Source: Flavobacteriales bacterium (lineage in GTDB: Bacteria; Bacteroidota; Bacteroidia; Flavobacteriales; Flavobacteriaceae). Taken from it: a stretch of 64,000 nt of DNA. How positions within the stretch are numbered: position 1 is the first letter of the stretch; every line of letters begins with the position of its first letter. Location of the stretch: the NCBI GenBank assembly GCA_020635875.1, contig JACJYY010000007.1, positions 1 through 64,000 of the forward strand, given 5' to 3'. This document shows, piece by piece, positions 17,567-24,948 of this stretch. Below the pieces are notes generated by a model. That model saw nothing but the letters and a program-made list of their open reading frames with translations, was not told the origin of the DNA and did no database searches. The translations under genes were made by a program, and so were the position numbers.

Positions 17567-19261
17567 ATGGCATTGTCTGAACAAGAAATCTTACGTAGAA
17601 ACTCATTACAAAAATTACGAGAATTAGGTATCGAACCGTACCCTGCACAGGAATTTAAGACCACTCATTACGCCACTGACATCCTCTCTGATTTTGATCA
17701 ACTAGAAGGTGAAGAAGTAGTACTCGCAGGTCGTATGATGAGCCACAGAAACATGGGAAAAGCTTCTTTTGCAGAACTAAAAGACAGCAAGGGACGCATC
17801 CAATTGTATGTAAGTAGAGATGATATTTCTAACGGAGATGACAAGACCATGTACAACACGGTATTCAACAAATTATTGGATATTGGAGATTTTATTGGTG
17901 TTAAAGGAACTGTTTTTAAAACTAAAGTTGGAGAGATTTCTGTACACGTTACAGAATTGACGGTCTTGTCAAAAGCCTTACGTCCTTTACCTATCGTAAA
18001 AACGGATGCGGACGGAAAAGTGCATGATGCTTTTTCGGATGAAGAACAAAGATATCGTCGTCGTTATGTGGATTTAATTGTAAACGACCATGTAAAAGAT
18101 ACGTTCATTAAAAGAACAAAAATTACCAATACCATCCGAAGTTTCTTTAACGAAAGAGAGTATCTAGAAGTTGAAACGCCAATCTTACAACCCATCCCTG
18201 GAGGAGCAGCAGCAAGACCGTTTATCACACATCATAATTCTTTAAATATGCCATTGTATTTAAGAATTGCCAATGAACTGTATTTAAAAAGGTTGATTGT
18301 AGGTGGATTTGATGGGGTGTACGAGTTTGCCAAAGACTTCCGTAACGAGGGAATGGACAGAACGCATAATCCTGAATTTACGGTTATGGAATTGTATGTC
18401 GCTTACAAAGACTACAATTGGATGATGGATACTACGGAGCAATTATTGGAAAAAGTAGCGTTAGAAACCAATGGCACTACAGAGGTTACTATCGGTGCAA
18501 ACCAAGTAAGTTTTAAAGCCCCTTATGCCCGTGTGCCTATCTTACAAGCCATCAAAGATCACACAGGCTATGATGTAGCAGGAATGAATCAAGAGGCTTT
18601 ATTAAAAGTAGCTCGCGAATTACATCTTGAGGTAGATGAAACTATGGGAGTAGGAAAATTGATTGACGAAATCTTTGGCGAGAAATGTGAGCATAATTAC
18701 ATTCAACCGACTTTCATCACGGATTATCCTAAAGAAATGAGCCCGTTATGTAAATCACACAGAGACAACCCTGATTTGACGGAGCGTTTCGAGTTAATGG
18801 TTAACGGTAAGGAGTTAGCGAATGCTTATTCAGAGTTAAATGATCCAATTGACCAAAGAGAACGTTTTGAAGAACAAATGCGTTTGTCTGAAAAAGGGGA
18901 TGACGAAGCCATGTTTATTGACCAAGATTTCTTGAGAGCATTGGAATATGGAATGCCTCCTACCTCAGGCATTGGAATCGGAATTGATCGTTTGGTTATG
19001 TTTATGACTAACAATCAATCTATCCAAGAGGTATTGTTCTTCCCTCAAATGAAACCAGAGAAAAAACAAGTTCAAGTTAGCGAAGAGGCTAAATCCATCA
19101 TGGAGTTACTAAAAGAAGCGGGGAGATCTCCTTTAGCGTCTATTAAAACACAATCTGGTTTGTCTGGCAAAAAATGGGATAAAGCCATCAAAGAACTCAC
19201 CCAAAACCAATTAGCTAAAGTTGAAAAAGTGGAAGACGGGTTGTTTGTGGAGACAGTTTAA
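17567..19261 (+). CDS. lysS: Lysyl-tRNA synthetase, class II
   Basis: A 564-residue class II synthetase. It has an N-terminal OB-fold anticodon-binding domain (EEVVLAGRMMSHRNMGKASFAEL) and a catalytic domain with motif 2 (FRNEGMDRTHNPEFTVMELY) and motif 3 (SGIGIGIDRLVMF). The C-terminal extension (residues ~495-564, helix-rich, ending GLFVETV) is found in Bacteroidota LysS. The chosen start (MALSEQEILRRNSLQKLRE) matches the conserved N-terminus; the 39 upstream codons are basic, lack family similarity and span the promoter. Confidence 0.97.
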   Translation: MALSEQEILRRNSLQKLRELGIEPYPAQEFKTTHYATDILSDFDQLEGEEVVLAGRMMSHRNMGKASFAELKDSKGRIQLYVSRDDISNGDDKTMYNTVFNKLLDIGDFIGVKGTVFKTKVGEISVHVTELTVLSKALRPLPIVKTDADGKVHDAFSDEEQRYRRRYVDLIVNDHVKDTFIKRTKITNTIRSFFNEREYLEVETPILQPIPGGAAARPFITHHNSLNMPLYLRIANELYLKRLIVGGFDGVYEFAKDFRNEGMDRTHNPEFTVMELYVAYKDYNWMMDTTEQLLEKVALETNGTTEVTIGANQVSFKAPYARVPILQAIKDHTGYDVAGMNQEALLKVARELHLEVDETMGVGKLIDEIFGEKCEHNYIQPTFITDYPKEMSPLCKSHRDNPDLTERFELMVNGKELANAYSELNDPIDQRERFEEQMRLSEKGDDEAMFIDQDFLRALEYGMPPTSGIGIGIDRLVMFMTNNQSIQEVLFFPQMKPEKKQVQVSEEAKSIMELLKEAGRSPLASIKTQSGLSGKKWDKAIKELTQNQLAKVEKVEDGLFVETV

Positions 19262-19290
19262 TTCACAAAACACATAACTAATTACATCAT

Positions 19291-19319
19291 AAGCGATTGG
19301 GTTTCCAATCGCTTTTTTT
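19291..19319 (+). terminator. lysS terminator
   Basis: Perfect 10-base stem AAGCGATTGG / CCAATCGCTT with a GTTT loop, followed by a T-run: a classical Rho-independent terminator 30 bases after the lysS stop. Confidence 0.92.
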
Positions 19320-19389
19320 ATGATTATTTTATGACAAAGTCAAAATTCATCTTCTTATCTTGGAGGCTTCACTTTAAAAAATAAGACAC

Positions 19390-21222
19390 ATGAGTAAATG
19401 GTTTTTTGTCCTTACAGTATTGATTTCATCAATTAGCTTTGCGCAAAGCGGAAAGATCTATCCTAAAAACCCACCGATTAAACAAGGAGAAGTAAACACT
19501 TATATTTATGAAGCTCCAGAGGGAATTGAAATCCCAGAAAATTCATGGGTCTTAGCACAATCTGAAATACTCTTCACTGTAATTACCAAACTCGAAAAAA
19601 AAGATGGTAATTATGAATTTAAATTAAAGTTTCCTAAAGACATCAATGCTATTGGCGTAGCTATTACCGATCAAAAAATTAAAACCATTGACAACAACAA
19701 CAATCTAAAGTATACTGTCTTATTAAATGAAAGTCTTACAGAAGAATATAAAAAGCTTGAGGAAATTTCACTTTGGTCCACTGCCAATATGTTTTCAAAT
19801 AATCAAGAGATTGAATCAAATATCATTAAATCTTATGGAAAACTCTTTAAATCTTATCCCAAGCTTAAGACAGAAGGTTACTATATTGATTACCTTCACT
19901 TAAAATCGAAGTACGAACCTGAAAAAACGAAAAAAGAATTTGTAAAGGTTCTTGAATCGTATAAACAAAAAGAACCTACTGAAAAAAACCTAACTATTTT
20001 ATCCAACCTACAAAACCATCTTGAACACACCGAAGAAGCGGAAAAAACAAAGGCACAAATCCTTTCAAAGTTCCCAAGTGGAGAAATGGCCAACGAACAA
20101 TTCTTAACGGATTATTACAACACACCCGACAAATCAGAGGCGTTTATAAAACTCAAACAAAAAGAATACGAAATAACCTTTGGCAAAAAGAACGAACTGT
20201 TCTTAGTTGACTTAATTGCTATTAAGCTAAAAGAAAATAATTATGAAGTCATTGAAAACTTAGAACAACAAATTACCAATAAGCTACACATTTGTTATTC
20301 TTTGAACAACCATGCTTGGGAGCTTTCTGGTCAAGACTTGGTTCATCCTGGTAGTAATTTAGAATTTGCCAAAAGAATCTCAAAATACACATTAGATGCC
20401 GTTCAACATAAAATGAAAAACCCAACTTATGATGATGTTTCACACGAACTACAAGGTACATACAACATGTATGCTGATACTTATGCTCTGATATTGTACA
20501 AACTAGGAGATTATGAAGGAGCATTCAACTACCAACACGAAATAGCCTTACAAGATGAATTGGATACAGGAGGCAAAGAACGTTATGCTGGATTTATGGA
20601 AAAAGTCAAAGGAGCAAAACAGACTCAAGAGTATATCGAAAAACAATTAGCTCAAGGAATAGATTCTCCAAGGCTTGTTGCACACCTCGAAAAACTGTAC
20701 AAAGAATTAGGACTACCTACTGAAAAGCTAGATGAAATAAAAAGAAACCACAATAAAGCCACTGTAGAAAAAATTAGACGGGAAATAATTGAATTGTATG
20801 GCAGTATCGTCGCACCTGACTTTACATTGACAAATCTAGAAGGCAAAGAAGTAACTCTATCTCAACTCAAAGGAAAAATAGTAGTTCTTGATTTTTGGGC
20901 AACTTGGTGTGGGCCTTGCAGACAATCGTTTCCGCACATGCAAGAACTGGTAAACCAATACAAAGACGACAATGTAGCGTTTTTATTCATTAACACTCGT
21001 GAAGGCAACGGAGATCATGAAAAAAGAATATCAAAAGTTTCTGAATTCATTCAAAGGGAAAACTACAATTTCAATGTGTTATTCGATTTTGACAACAAAG
21101 TTATGAAGGACTATAAAATAAGAGGGATACCTACAAAAATTATTATTGATGCTGAAGGGAACATTGTCTCTTTACAGGGTACTGATGACCAAATAAAAGA
21201 AATTATTGAAGGAAATAAATAG
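19390..21222 (+). CDS. Exported TlpA-like thioredoxin protein
   Basis: A 610-residue exported protein. A signal peptide (MSKWFFVLTVLISSISFA, followed by QSG) is followed by about 430 residues of mostly helical sequence, including a region with repeat-like helices (LYKLGDYEGAFNYQHEIALQD). The C-terminal thioredoxin fold (from about residue 470, APDFTLTNLEGKEVTLSQLKGK) has the redox pair WCGPC near residues 505-508 and the cis-proline loop RGIPTKIIID. Such TlpA/ResA-like proteins reduce disulfides in the periplasm. The long N-terminal region is typical of Bacteroidota versions; its job is unknown. The PA14-OmpA gene follows 2 bases after the stop. Confidence 0.88.
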   Translation: MSKWFFVLTVLISSISFAQSGKIYPKNPPIKQGEVNTYIYEAPEGIEIPENSWVLAQSEILFTVITKLEKKDGNYEFKLKFPKDINAIGVAITDQKIKTIDNNNNLKYTVLLNESLTEEYKKLEEISLWSTANMFSNNQEIESNIIKSYGKLFKSYPKLKTEGYYIDYLHLKSKYEPEKTKKEFVKVLESYKQKEPTEKNLTILSNLQNHLEHTEEAEKTKAQILSKFPSGEMANEQFLTDYYNTPDKSEAFIKLKQKEYEITFGKKNELFLVDLIAIKLKENNYEVIENLEQQITNKLHICYSLNNHAWELSGQDLVHPGSNLEFAKRISKYTLDAVQHKMKNPTYDDVSHELQGTYNMYADTYALILYKLGDYEGAFNYQHEIALQDELDTGGKERYAGFMEKVKGAKQTQEYIEKQLAQGIDSPRLVAHLEKLYKELGLPTEKLDEIKRNHNKATVEKIRREIIELYGSIVAPDFTLTNLEGKEVTLSQLKGKIVVLDFWATWCGPCRQSFPHMQELVNQYKDDNVAFLFINTREGNGDHEKRISKVSEFIQRENYNFNVLFDFDNKVMKDYKIRGIPTKIIIDAEGNIVSLQGTDDQIKEIIEGNK

Positions 21223-21224
21223 TT

Positions 21225-22154
21225 ATGAACAATAAAGCCTTACAACTACTGTTCCTTATCACTGCTTTTATTGGATATTCTCAAAACGAGGATGCACTCA
21301 ATAGTTTTGGAAAAAACAATGAGGACATGAATAATTTTGAGGGTAAAATTTACTATTTACCTCAAAGCACTTCCCGATTGCCAGATTTCAGCACATTGGA
21401 GCCTGTTGGCACCATTTACACTCCTGAAATTGACGTCAAAAAACAATCTTTCCACAAGGGTTTTCCTGGTGTTACCAATAGGAACGAATACTTCGGGATA
21501 GTTTATAAAGCACAGTTTTATATCGATGAAAACTTTAAGTATTGCTTTTCATTAGGTTCTGATGATGGGTCTAAATTATTTATAGACGACCAACTCATCA
21601 TAGACAATGACGGGACACACAGTTTAAAATACGAAAGAAATTGTGTCGATTTAAAAGAAGGCCTCCATTCCATAGAAGTACAATACTTCCAAGGTCCAAA
21701 ATACGATGTCGCTTTAACACTTCGATATAAGAAATTTGAAGAGGCAATGTATCGTCCTTTCAACTTGCAATCCCTTTCTTCCTTTCAGTTAGAGGACAAT
21801 AAAACCGAGACAAAAATAGCTGTAAGTGGCGAAGTTTTGTTTGCTTATGATAGTTTTGAACTAAACGATAAAGCTACCTATGTCATCTCCCAAATCAAGG
21901 ATTTCGTGATTGATAAAACGATGTATTCTTCGATTATTATTGTCGGTCATACAGATGATACGGGAAGCGACGAATACAACCTAAAACTATCTAAAAAACG
22001 AGCTCAGGCAGTACAAGAACTATTAATCTCAAAAGGCATTTCACCCGAGTTAATAAAAACCATCGGCTTAGGAGAATCCACACCCGTGGTGAGTAATGAC
22101 ACACCTCAAAATCGCAAAAAAAATCGACGCATTGAAATAACGGTTGTGAAGTAA
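21225..22154 (+). CDS. PA14-OmpA fusion envelope protein
   Basis: A 309-residue protein with a signal peptide (MNNKALQLLFLITAFIGYSQ). Residues ~40-165 look like a PA14 domain (FEGKIYYLP, FGIVYKAQFYIDENFKYCFSLGSDDGSKLFIDDQLIIDNDG, then GLHSIEVQYFQG), a beta-barrel fold often binding carbohydrate. Residues ~200-309 are an OmpA C-terminal peptidoglycan-binding domain (VLFAYDSFELND, VGHTDDTGSDEYNLKLSKKR, RKKNRRIEI). It probably sits at the outer membrane, tethered to peptidoglycan. It is coupled to the TlpA-like gene 2 bases upstream. I infer a role in surface adhesion or sensing, without direct evidence. Confidence 0.88.
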   Translation: MNNKALQLLFLITAFIGYSQNEDALNSFGKNNEDMNNFEGKIYYLPQSTSRLPDFSTLEPVGTIYTPEIDVKKQSFHKGFPGVTNRNEYFGIVYKAQFYIDENFKYCFSLGSDDGSKLFIDDQLIIDNDGTHSLKYERNCVDLKEGLHSIEVQYFQGPKYDVALTLRYKKFEEAMYRPFNLQSLSSFQLEDNKTETKIAVSGEVLFAYDSFELNDKATYVISQIKDFVIDKTMYSSIIIVGHTDDTGSDEYNLKLSKKRAQAVQELLISKGISPELIKTIGLGESTPVVSNDTPQNRKKNRRIEITVVK

Positions 22155-22158
22155 CAAC

Positions 22159-22191
22159 AACGCCCCGCTGCAAAAGCAACGGGGCGTTTTT
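22159..22191 (+). terminator. Terminator after PA14-OmpA gene
   Basis: Stem AACGCCCCGCTGC / GCAACGGGGCGTT (13 pairs, one mismatch) with an AAAA loop and a T-run. It is a near copy of the terminator at 24367-24399, but the loop is the complement (AAAA instead of TTTT). Confidence 0.9.
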
Positions 22192-22216
22192 ATTCTCGTG
22201 ACTACGGAGGGATTCA
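22159..22216. repeat. Direct repeat copy A: terminator plus tRNA-Arg 3' end
   Basis: A 58-base stretch aligned without gaps to 24367-24424, with 6 differences (4 of them the flipped hairpin loop). The last 19 bases, GTGACTACGGAGGGATTCA, are identical and correspond to the 3' acceptor/T-arm end of tRNA-Arg, reading on the minus strand. Copy A has no tRNA body behind it. It is the left border of the accessory block. Confidence 0.85.
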
Positions 22217-22280
22217 TGAAATATCCATATTTAACATACGCACCCTCTTTCCAATATGGTGGTAGTACTAACAAATTAAA

Positions 22281-23105
22281 TTATTCATTTTTCCCTTCTT
22301 CAATTAATTTAATAATATCAGAATAAAATATTTTATCCATAACAGTACCGTAAGGATTCGATAACATCTTACCGTTTTCATAAAAATCCTTCGACTTCAT
22401 AATATTTTTTTTATACAAATCAGATTCGCCCAAATTAAAATAAACTAACGCCAAATAATAATATGTTTCAGCATAATAACCAACATCATTAATTTGTTTA
22501 CTTAAAAACCTAATTGCTTTGTCACTATCTCCATTTCGGAAATACAATACTCCTAAATGCAAATAATCATATTTCATCGGAAAATAATTTTTTGATGAAA
22601 TACGATTTTCAATTAAGTCAATAGCAGTGTCCGTCATCCCCAAGGACTTATAACATAATGCAAGAATTATATCTAAATGATAATCGCCACTTTGAGCATA
22701 TCCAATATCATCTCCCTTTATTCCCTTTAGCCTTTCTAAGTCTTTTATTGCACCATTATAATCCCTTAAAAACTCGTATTTGCACCATCCTCTATACCCC
22801 AAATTTGCTTCAGGGTTAATTTCAACAGCAATATCAATTAGGTTTTTCCATGTAATAAAATCCCCTCTTTTTAAATAAGGGACCGCTTTCTCCTTATAGG
22901 CAAAATCCAACCTAGGACACAACTTAATAGCTTCATCAAAAGTCAATTGCGATAGTTTACTTCCTTGAATTAATTCTCTCTCGGCTTCAACGGCCAGCTT
23001 ACAAGCTTCAATACATTTCTTGTCCCCTTTGTAGTAATACTTACAGTTAATTTGTGAGGAACAAATCACGCAAAATAGCAACAATAAGTAATATCCTTTT
23101 TTCAT
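22281..23105 (-). CDS. Exported TPR-repeat protein
   Basis: A 274-residue protein with a signal peptide (MKKGYYLLLLFCVICSSQINC; Cys 21 could be a lipobox cysteine, though the -3 position is unusual). The mature part holds about five tetratricopeptide-like helical pairs (CPRLDFAYKEKAVPYLKRGD, NLGYRGWCKYEFLRDYNGAIKDLE, YLHLGVLYFRNGDSDKAIRFL, YYLALVYFNLGESDLYKKNI). These are protein-interaction scaffolds; the partner is unknown. Its start overlaps the stop of the upstream gene by 4 bases (ATGA), so the two form one operon. It lies inside the tRNA-flanked block. Confidence 0.8.
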   Translation of the reverse strand: MKKGYYLLLLFCVICSSQINCKYYYKGDKKCIEACKLAVEAERELIQGSKLSQLTFDEAIKLCPRLDFAYKEKAVPYLKRGDFITWKNLIDIAVEINPEANLGYRGWCKYEFLRDYNGAIKDLERLKGIKGDDIGYAQSGDYHLDIILALCYKSLGMTDTAIDLIENRISSKNYFPMKYDYLHLGVLYFRNGDSDKAIRFLSKQINDVGYYAETYYYLALVYFNLGESDLYKKNIMKSKDFYENGKMLSNPYGTVMDKIFYSDIIKLIEEGKNE

Positions 23106-23614
23106 GGTAATATCTCTACAATCTTTGAATCAATTAATTTAAAAGTCAAATACTGATAATAGCTGTACGAACCGTACTGTGACTTTATACTATACCATCC
23201 ATCTAATGATTTTGTAATAGTCAGCAATTGCCGAAGCACTTCTTTTTCAAATATTTTAGGCTGATAATCCAGTCCCATCTCCTGTATTCTAAAATAACCC
23301 GCAACGCCTTCACAATTGACAATAAAACGTATAGTTATATAACCTGATTCTTTTCCATATTTTTCAATATTTGGTTTAAATTTTTCATTAAACACCCTTA
23401 GAATCTCAGATTTCTCTCCTTTATATTGAAAACCTTTACCAAAATTATAATATTGATAAATTTTAGTTGAATCACAAATACTAAAATACTCGCTGTCCAT
23501 TTCTTTATCGAACTCAATATCACCAACTTGATTTGAATATTCTTTAATAATATTTTGTGAACTACTAACAGAAGAAAACCCTAGTAAAAACACTAGCAAA
23601 ACATTCAACTTCAT
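23102..23614 (-). CDS. Exported TonB_C-like protein
   Basis: A 170-residue protein with a signal peptide (MKLNVLLVFLLGFSSVSSSQ). The central portion (GYITIRFIVNCEGVAGYFRIQEMGLDYQP, then FEKEVLRQLLTI) has the strand-helix pattern of the TonB C-terminal domain family, in which short exported proteins without the TonB transmembrane energiser are frequent in Flavobacteria. Function unknown. First gene of a two-gene operon with the TPR protein. A TATATTTG box at 23688-23681 (minus) may drive the pair. Confidence 0.7.
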   Translation of the reverse strand: MKLNVLLVFLLGFSSVSSSQNIIKEYSNQVGDIEFDKEMDSEYFSICDSTKIYQYYNFGKGFQYKGEKSEILRVFNEKFKPNIEKYGKESGYITIRFIVNCEGVAGYFRIQEMGLDYQPKIFEKEVLRQLLTITKSLDGWYSIKSQYGSYSYYQYLTFKLIDSKIVEILP

Positions 23615-23680
23615 AAATTTGTCTTTTTATATAATTCATACGAAAATATTTCTGAAACACTCGTTAGAATAGTCAAAATT

Positions 23681-23688
23681 CAAATATA
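23681..23688 (-). promoter_or_regulatory. Possible -7 box for the TonB_C/TPR pair
   Basis: TATATTTG on the minus strand, 67 bases before the start codon of the TonB_C-like gene. No good TTTG partner is seen at 17-23 bases. Confidence 0.35.
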
Positions 23689-23792
23689 CTTTTATTACAG
23701 CTATTTTTTTAACCCTTTGTCTTTGGTTAATTAAATGTGAATGTGCTTAGCAACTTTGTTTACAAAATCATCCATATTACACTACTTATTTA

Positions 23793-23828
23793 TTTTGCAA
23801 TTTTATTTTATGTACATATATTTGTACG
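23793..23828 (+). promoter_or_regulatory. yefM-yoeB promoter and operator
   Basis: TTTTG (23793-23797), a 19-base gap and TATATTTG (23817-23824) make a good Bacteroidota promoter. Overlapping the -7 box are two TGTAC hexamers, TGTACA (23811-23816) and TGTACG (23823-23828), 12 bases centre to centre. This matches the established YefM operator design, in which the antitoxin binds paired TGTACA cores, so autorepression is expected. Confidence 0.75.
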
Positions 23829-23846
23829 TAATTAATTCAAAAAACT

Positions 23847-24101
23847 ATGTTAATCGCAAGTGTTTCTGATTTTAGAAAAGACATTAAAACCTATTTAGAC
23901 AAGGTTGCCAGAAACTTTGAAACTTTAATTATCAATCGTGGTAAAGGCTCAGGGATTGTAGTTATGTCCTTATCTGAATACAACTCTTTAATGGCTACGA
24001 ATCACGAATTATCGTCTCGAACTAATGAAGCTCGATTAGACTCTGCTATAGAAAAGATGAGAGGAGGAGAATCTTTTTCAAAAGATTTAATAGAGGACTA
24101 A
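23847..24101 (+). CDS. yefM: YefM/Phd-type antitoxin
   Basis: An 84-residue antitoxin. The N-terminal DNA-binding/dimer fold shows the family pattern (SVSDFRKDIKTYLDKVARNFETLIINRGKG, VVMSLSEYNSL), and the C-terminal tail (about residues 55-84) is the flexible part that wraps and neutralises YoeB. It probably represses its own promoter through the TGTACA boxes just upstream. The yoeB start lies 1 base after its stop. Confidence 0.93.
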   Translation: MLIASVSDFRKDIKTYLDKVARNFETLIINRGKGSGIVVMSLSEYNSLMATNHELSSRTNEARLDSAIEKMRGGESFSKDLIED

Positions 24102-24102
24102 C

Positions 24103-24360
24103 ATGAAATACATATTTGTAGATGAATCTTGGGAAGACTATTTGTATTGGCAAAAAACCGACAAGAAGAAACTCAAAAAAATCAATGATTTATTAAAGGA
24201 CATCGCTAGACATCCATTTGAAGGCATCGGACAACCTGAACCTCTCAAACATAAATATTCAGGTTTTTGGTCCAGAAGAATCGATAAAGAACACCGACTA
24301 ATCTACCGCTACGAAGAAAATGAAATCCAAATTGTCAAATGCAGATTTCATTATGATTAA
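24103..24360 (+). CDS. yoeB: YoeB/Txe-family mRNA interferase toxin
   Basis: An 85-residue RelE-superfamily toxin that cleaves mRNA in the ribosomal A site. The C-terminal half carries the conserved active-site context: EPLKHKYSGFWSRRIDKEHRLIYR (Glu and Arg residues) and the terminal RFHYD with the catalytic His and Tyr. Full length for the family, so presumably functional. Its gene ends 6 bases before the terminator that follows. Confidence 0.95.
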   Translation: MKYIFVDESWEDYLYWQKTDKKKLKKINDLLKDIARHPFEGIGQPEPLKHKYSGFWSRRIDKEHRLIYRYEENEIQIVKCRFHYD

Positions 24361-24366
24361 AAACAA

Positions 24367-24399
24367 AACGCCCCGCTGCTTTTGCAGCGGGGCGTTTTT
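24367..24399. terminator. Bidirectional terminator between yoeB and tRNA-Arg
   Basis: Perfect 13-base stem AACGCCCCGCTGC / GCAGCGGGGCGTT with a TTTT loop, followed by T-runs on both strands. It serves the toxin-antitoxin transcript on the plus strand and the tRNA on the minus strand. Confidence 0.9.
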
Positions 24400-24424
24400 A
24401 TTCTTGTGACTACGGAGGGATTCA
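24367..24424. repeat. Direct repeat copy B: terminator plus tRNA-Arg 3' end
   Basis: Right-hand copy of the 58-base repeat whose other copy is at 22159-22216; this copy overlaps the 3' end of the intact tRNA-Arg gene. The interval between the copies is 2150 bases and holds four genes. Confidence 0.85.
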
Positions 24425-24480
24425 AACCCCCGACCGCTGGAGCCGAAATCCAGTGCTCTATTCAGCTGAGCTACGTAGCC
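24407..24480 (-). tRNA. tRNA-Arg (anticodon TCG)
   Basis: A 74-base cloverleaf on the minus strand. The acceptor stem GGCTACG pairs with CGTAGTC (one G-T), the D arm is GCTC...GAGC, the anticodon stem is CTGGA / TCCAG with loop TTTCGGC (anticodon TCG, reading CGA), and the T arm contains GGTTTGAATCC. CCA is not encoded. Its 3' end forms part of the direct repeat bordering the toxin-antitoxin block. Confidence 0.95.
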
Positions 24481-24488
24481 TTTTGTCT

Positions 24489-24938
24489 TTAATTACTTAA
24501 AACTTTTTTGACAATTGCGGAGATGGTTTTGCCATCAGACTGACCTGCTAATTGAGCAGTCGCCAATCCCATCACTTTCCCCATCGAAGCCATACCCTCT
24601 AAGCTATTATCAGATACAATTTTTTGAATCACCGCAGTTACTTCTTCCTCCGATAATTGCTGTGGTAAAAACGACTCAATAACCTTAGCCTGTTCCAACT
24701 CTGGTGTCGCTAAATCCTCTCTTCCTTGCTCTAAATAAATTGCTGCACTATCCTTACGTTGCTTTACTAAACGCTGTAAAATTTTAATCTCATCAGCCTC
24801 CGTTAACTCCGTTCCACTTCCGTTAGTTTGCTCTAATAACAAAACGGATTTTACAGCACGTAGCGATTCTAAAGTTACTTTGTCTTTGGCTTTCATGGCG
24901 GTCTTGATACCGTCCATTATTTTGTCTTGTAAACTCAT
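24489..24938 (-). CDS. GatB/YqeY domain protein
   Basis: A 149-residue helical protein of the YqeY family, related to the tRNA-binding tail of the GatB amidotransferase subunit. Diagnostic stretches are LQDKIMDGIKTAMKAKDKVTLESLRAVKSVLL near the N-terminus, ILQRLVKQRKDSAAIYLEQGREDLA in the middle, and MASMGKVMGLATAQLAGQSDGKTISAIVK at the end. The cellular role is not well defined. It lies 10 bases downstream of ftsZ at the end of the dcw cluster, a common arrangement in Flavobacteria. Confidence 0.92.
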   Translation of the reverse strand: MSLQDKIMDGIKTAMKAKDKVTLESLRAVKSVLLLEQTNGSGTELTEADEIKILQRLVKQRKDSAAIYLEQGREDLATPELEQAKVIESFLPQQLSEEEVTAVIQKIVSDNSLEGMASMGKVMGLATAQLAGQSDGKTISAIVKKVLSN

Positions 24939-24948
24939 TCTATTTAAA

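Noticed and set aside
22217..24366. An integrative element with its own integrase between the tRNA-Arg repeats.
   Set aside because: Only four genes are present (TPR, TonB_C-like, antitoxin, toxin) and none resembles an integrase or recombinase. Only a remnant or trans-mobilised element is supported.
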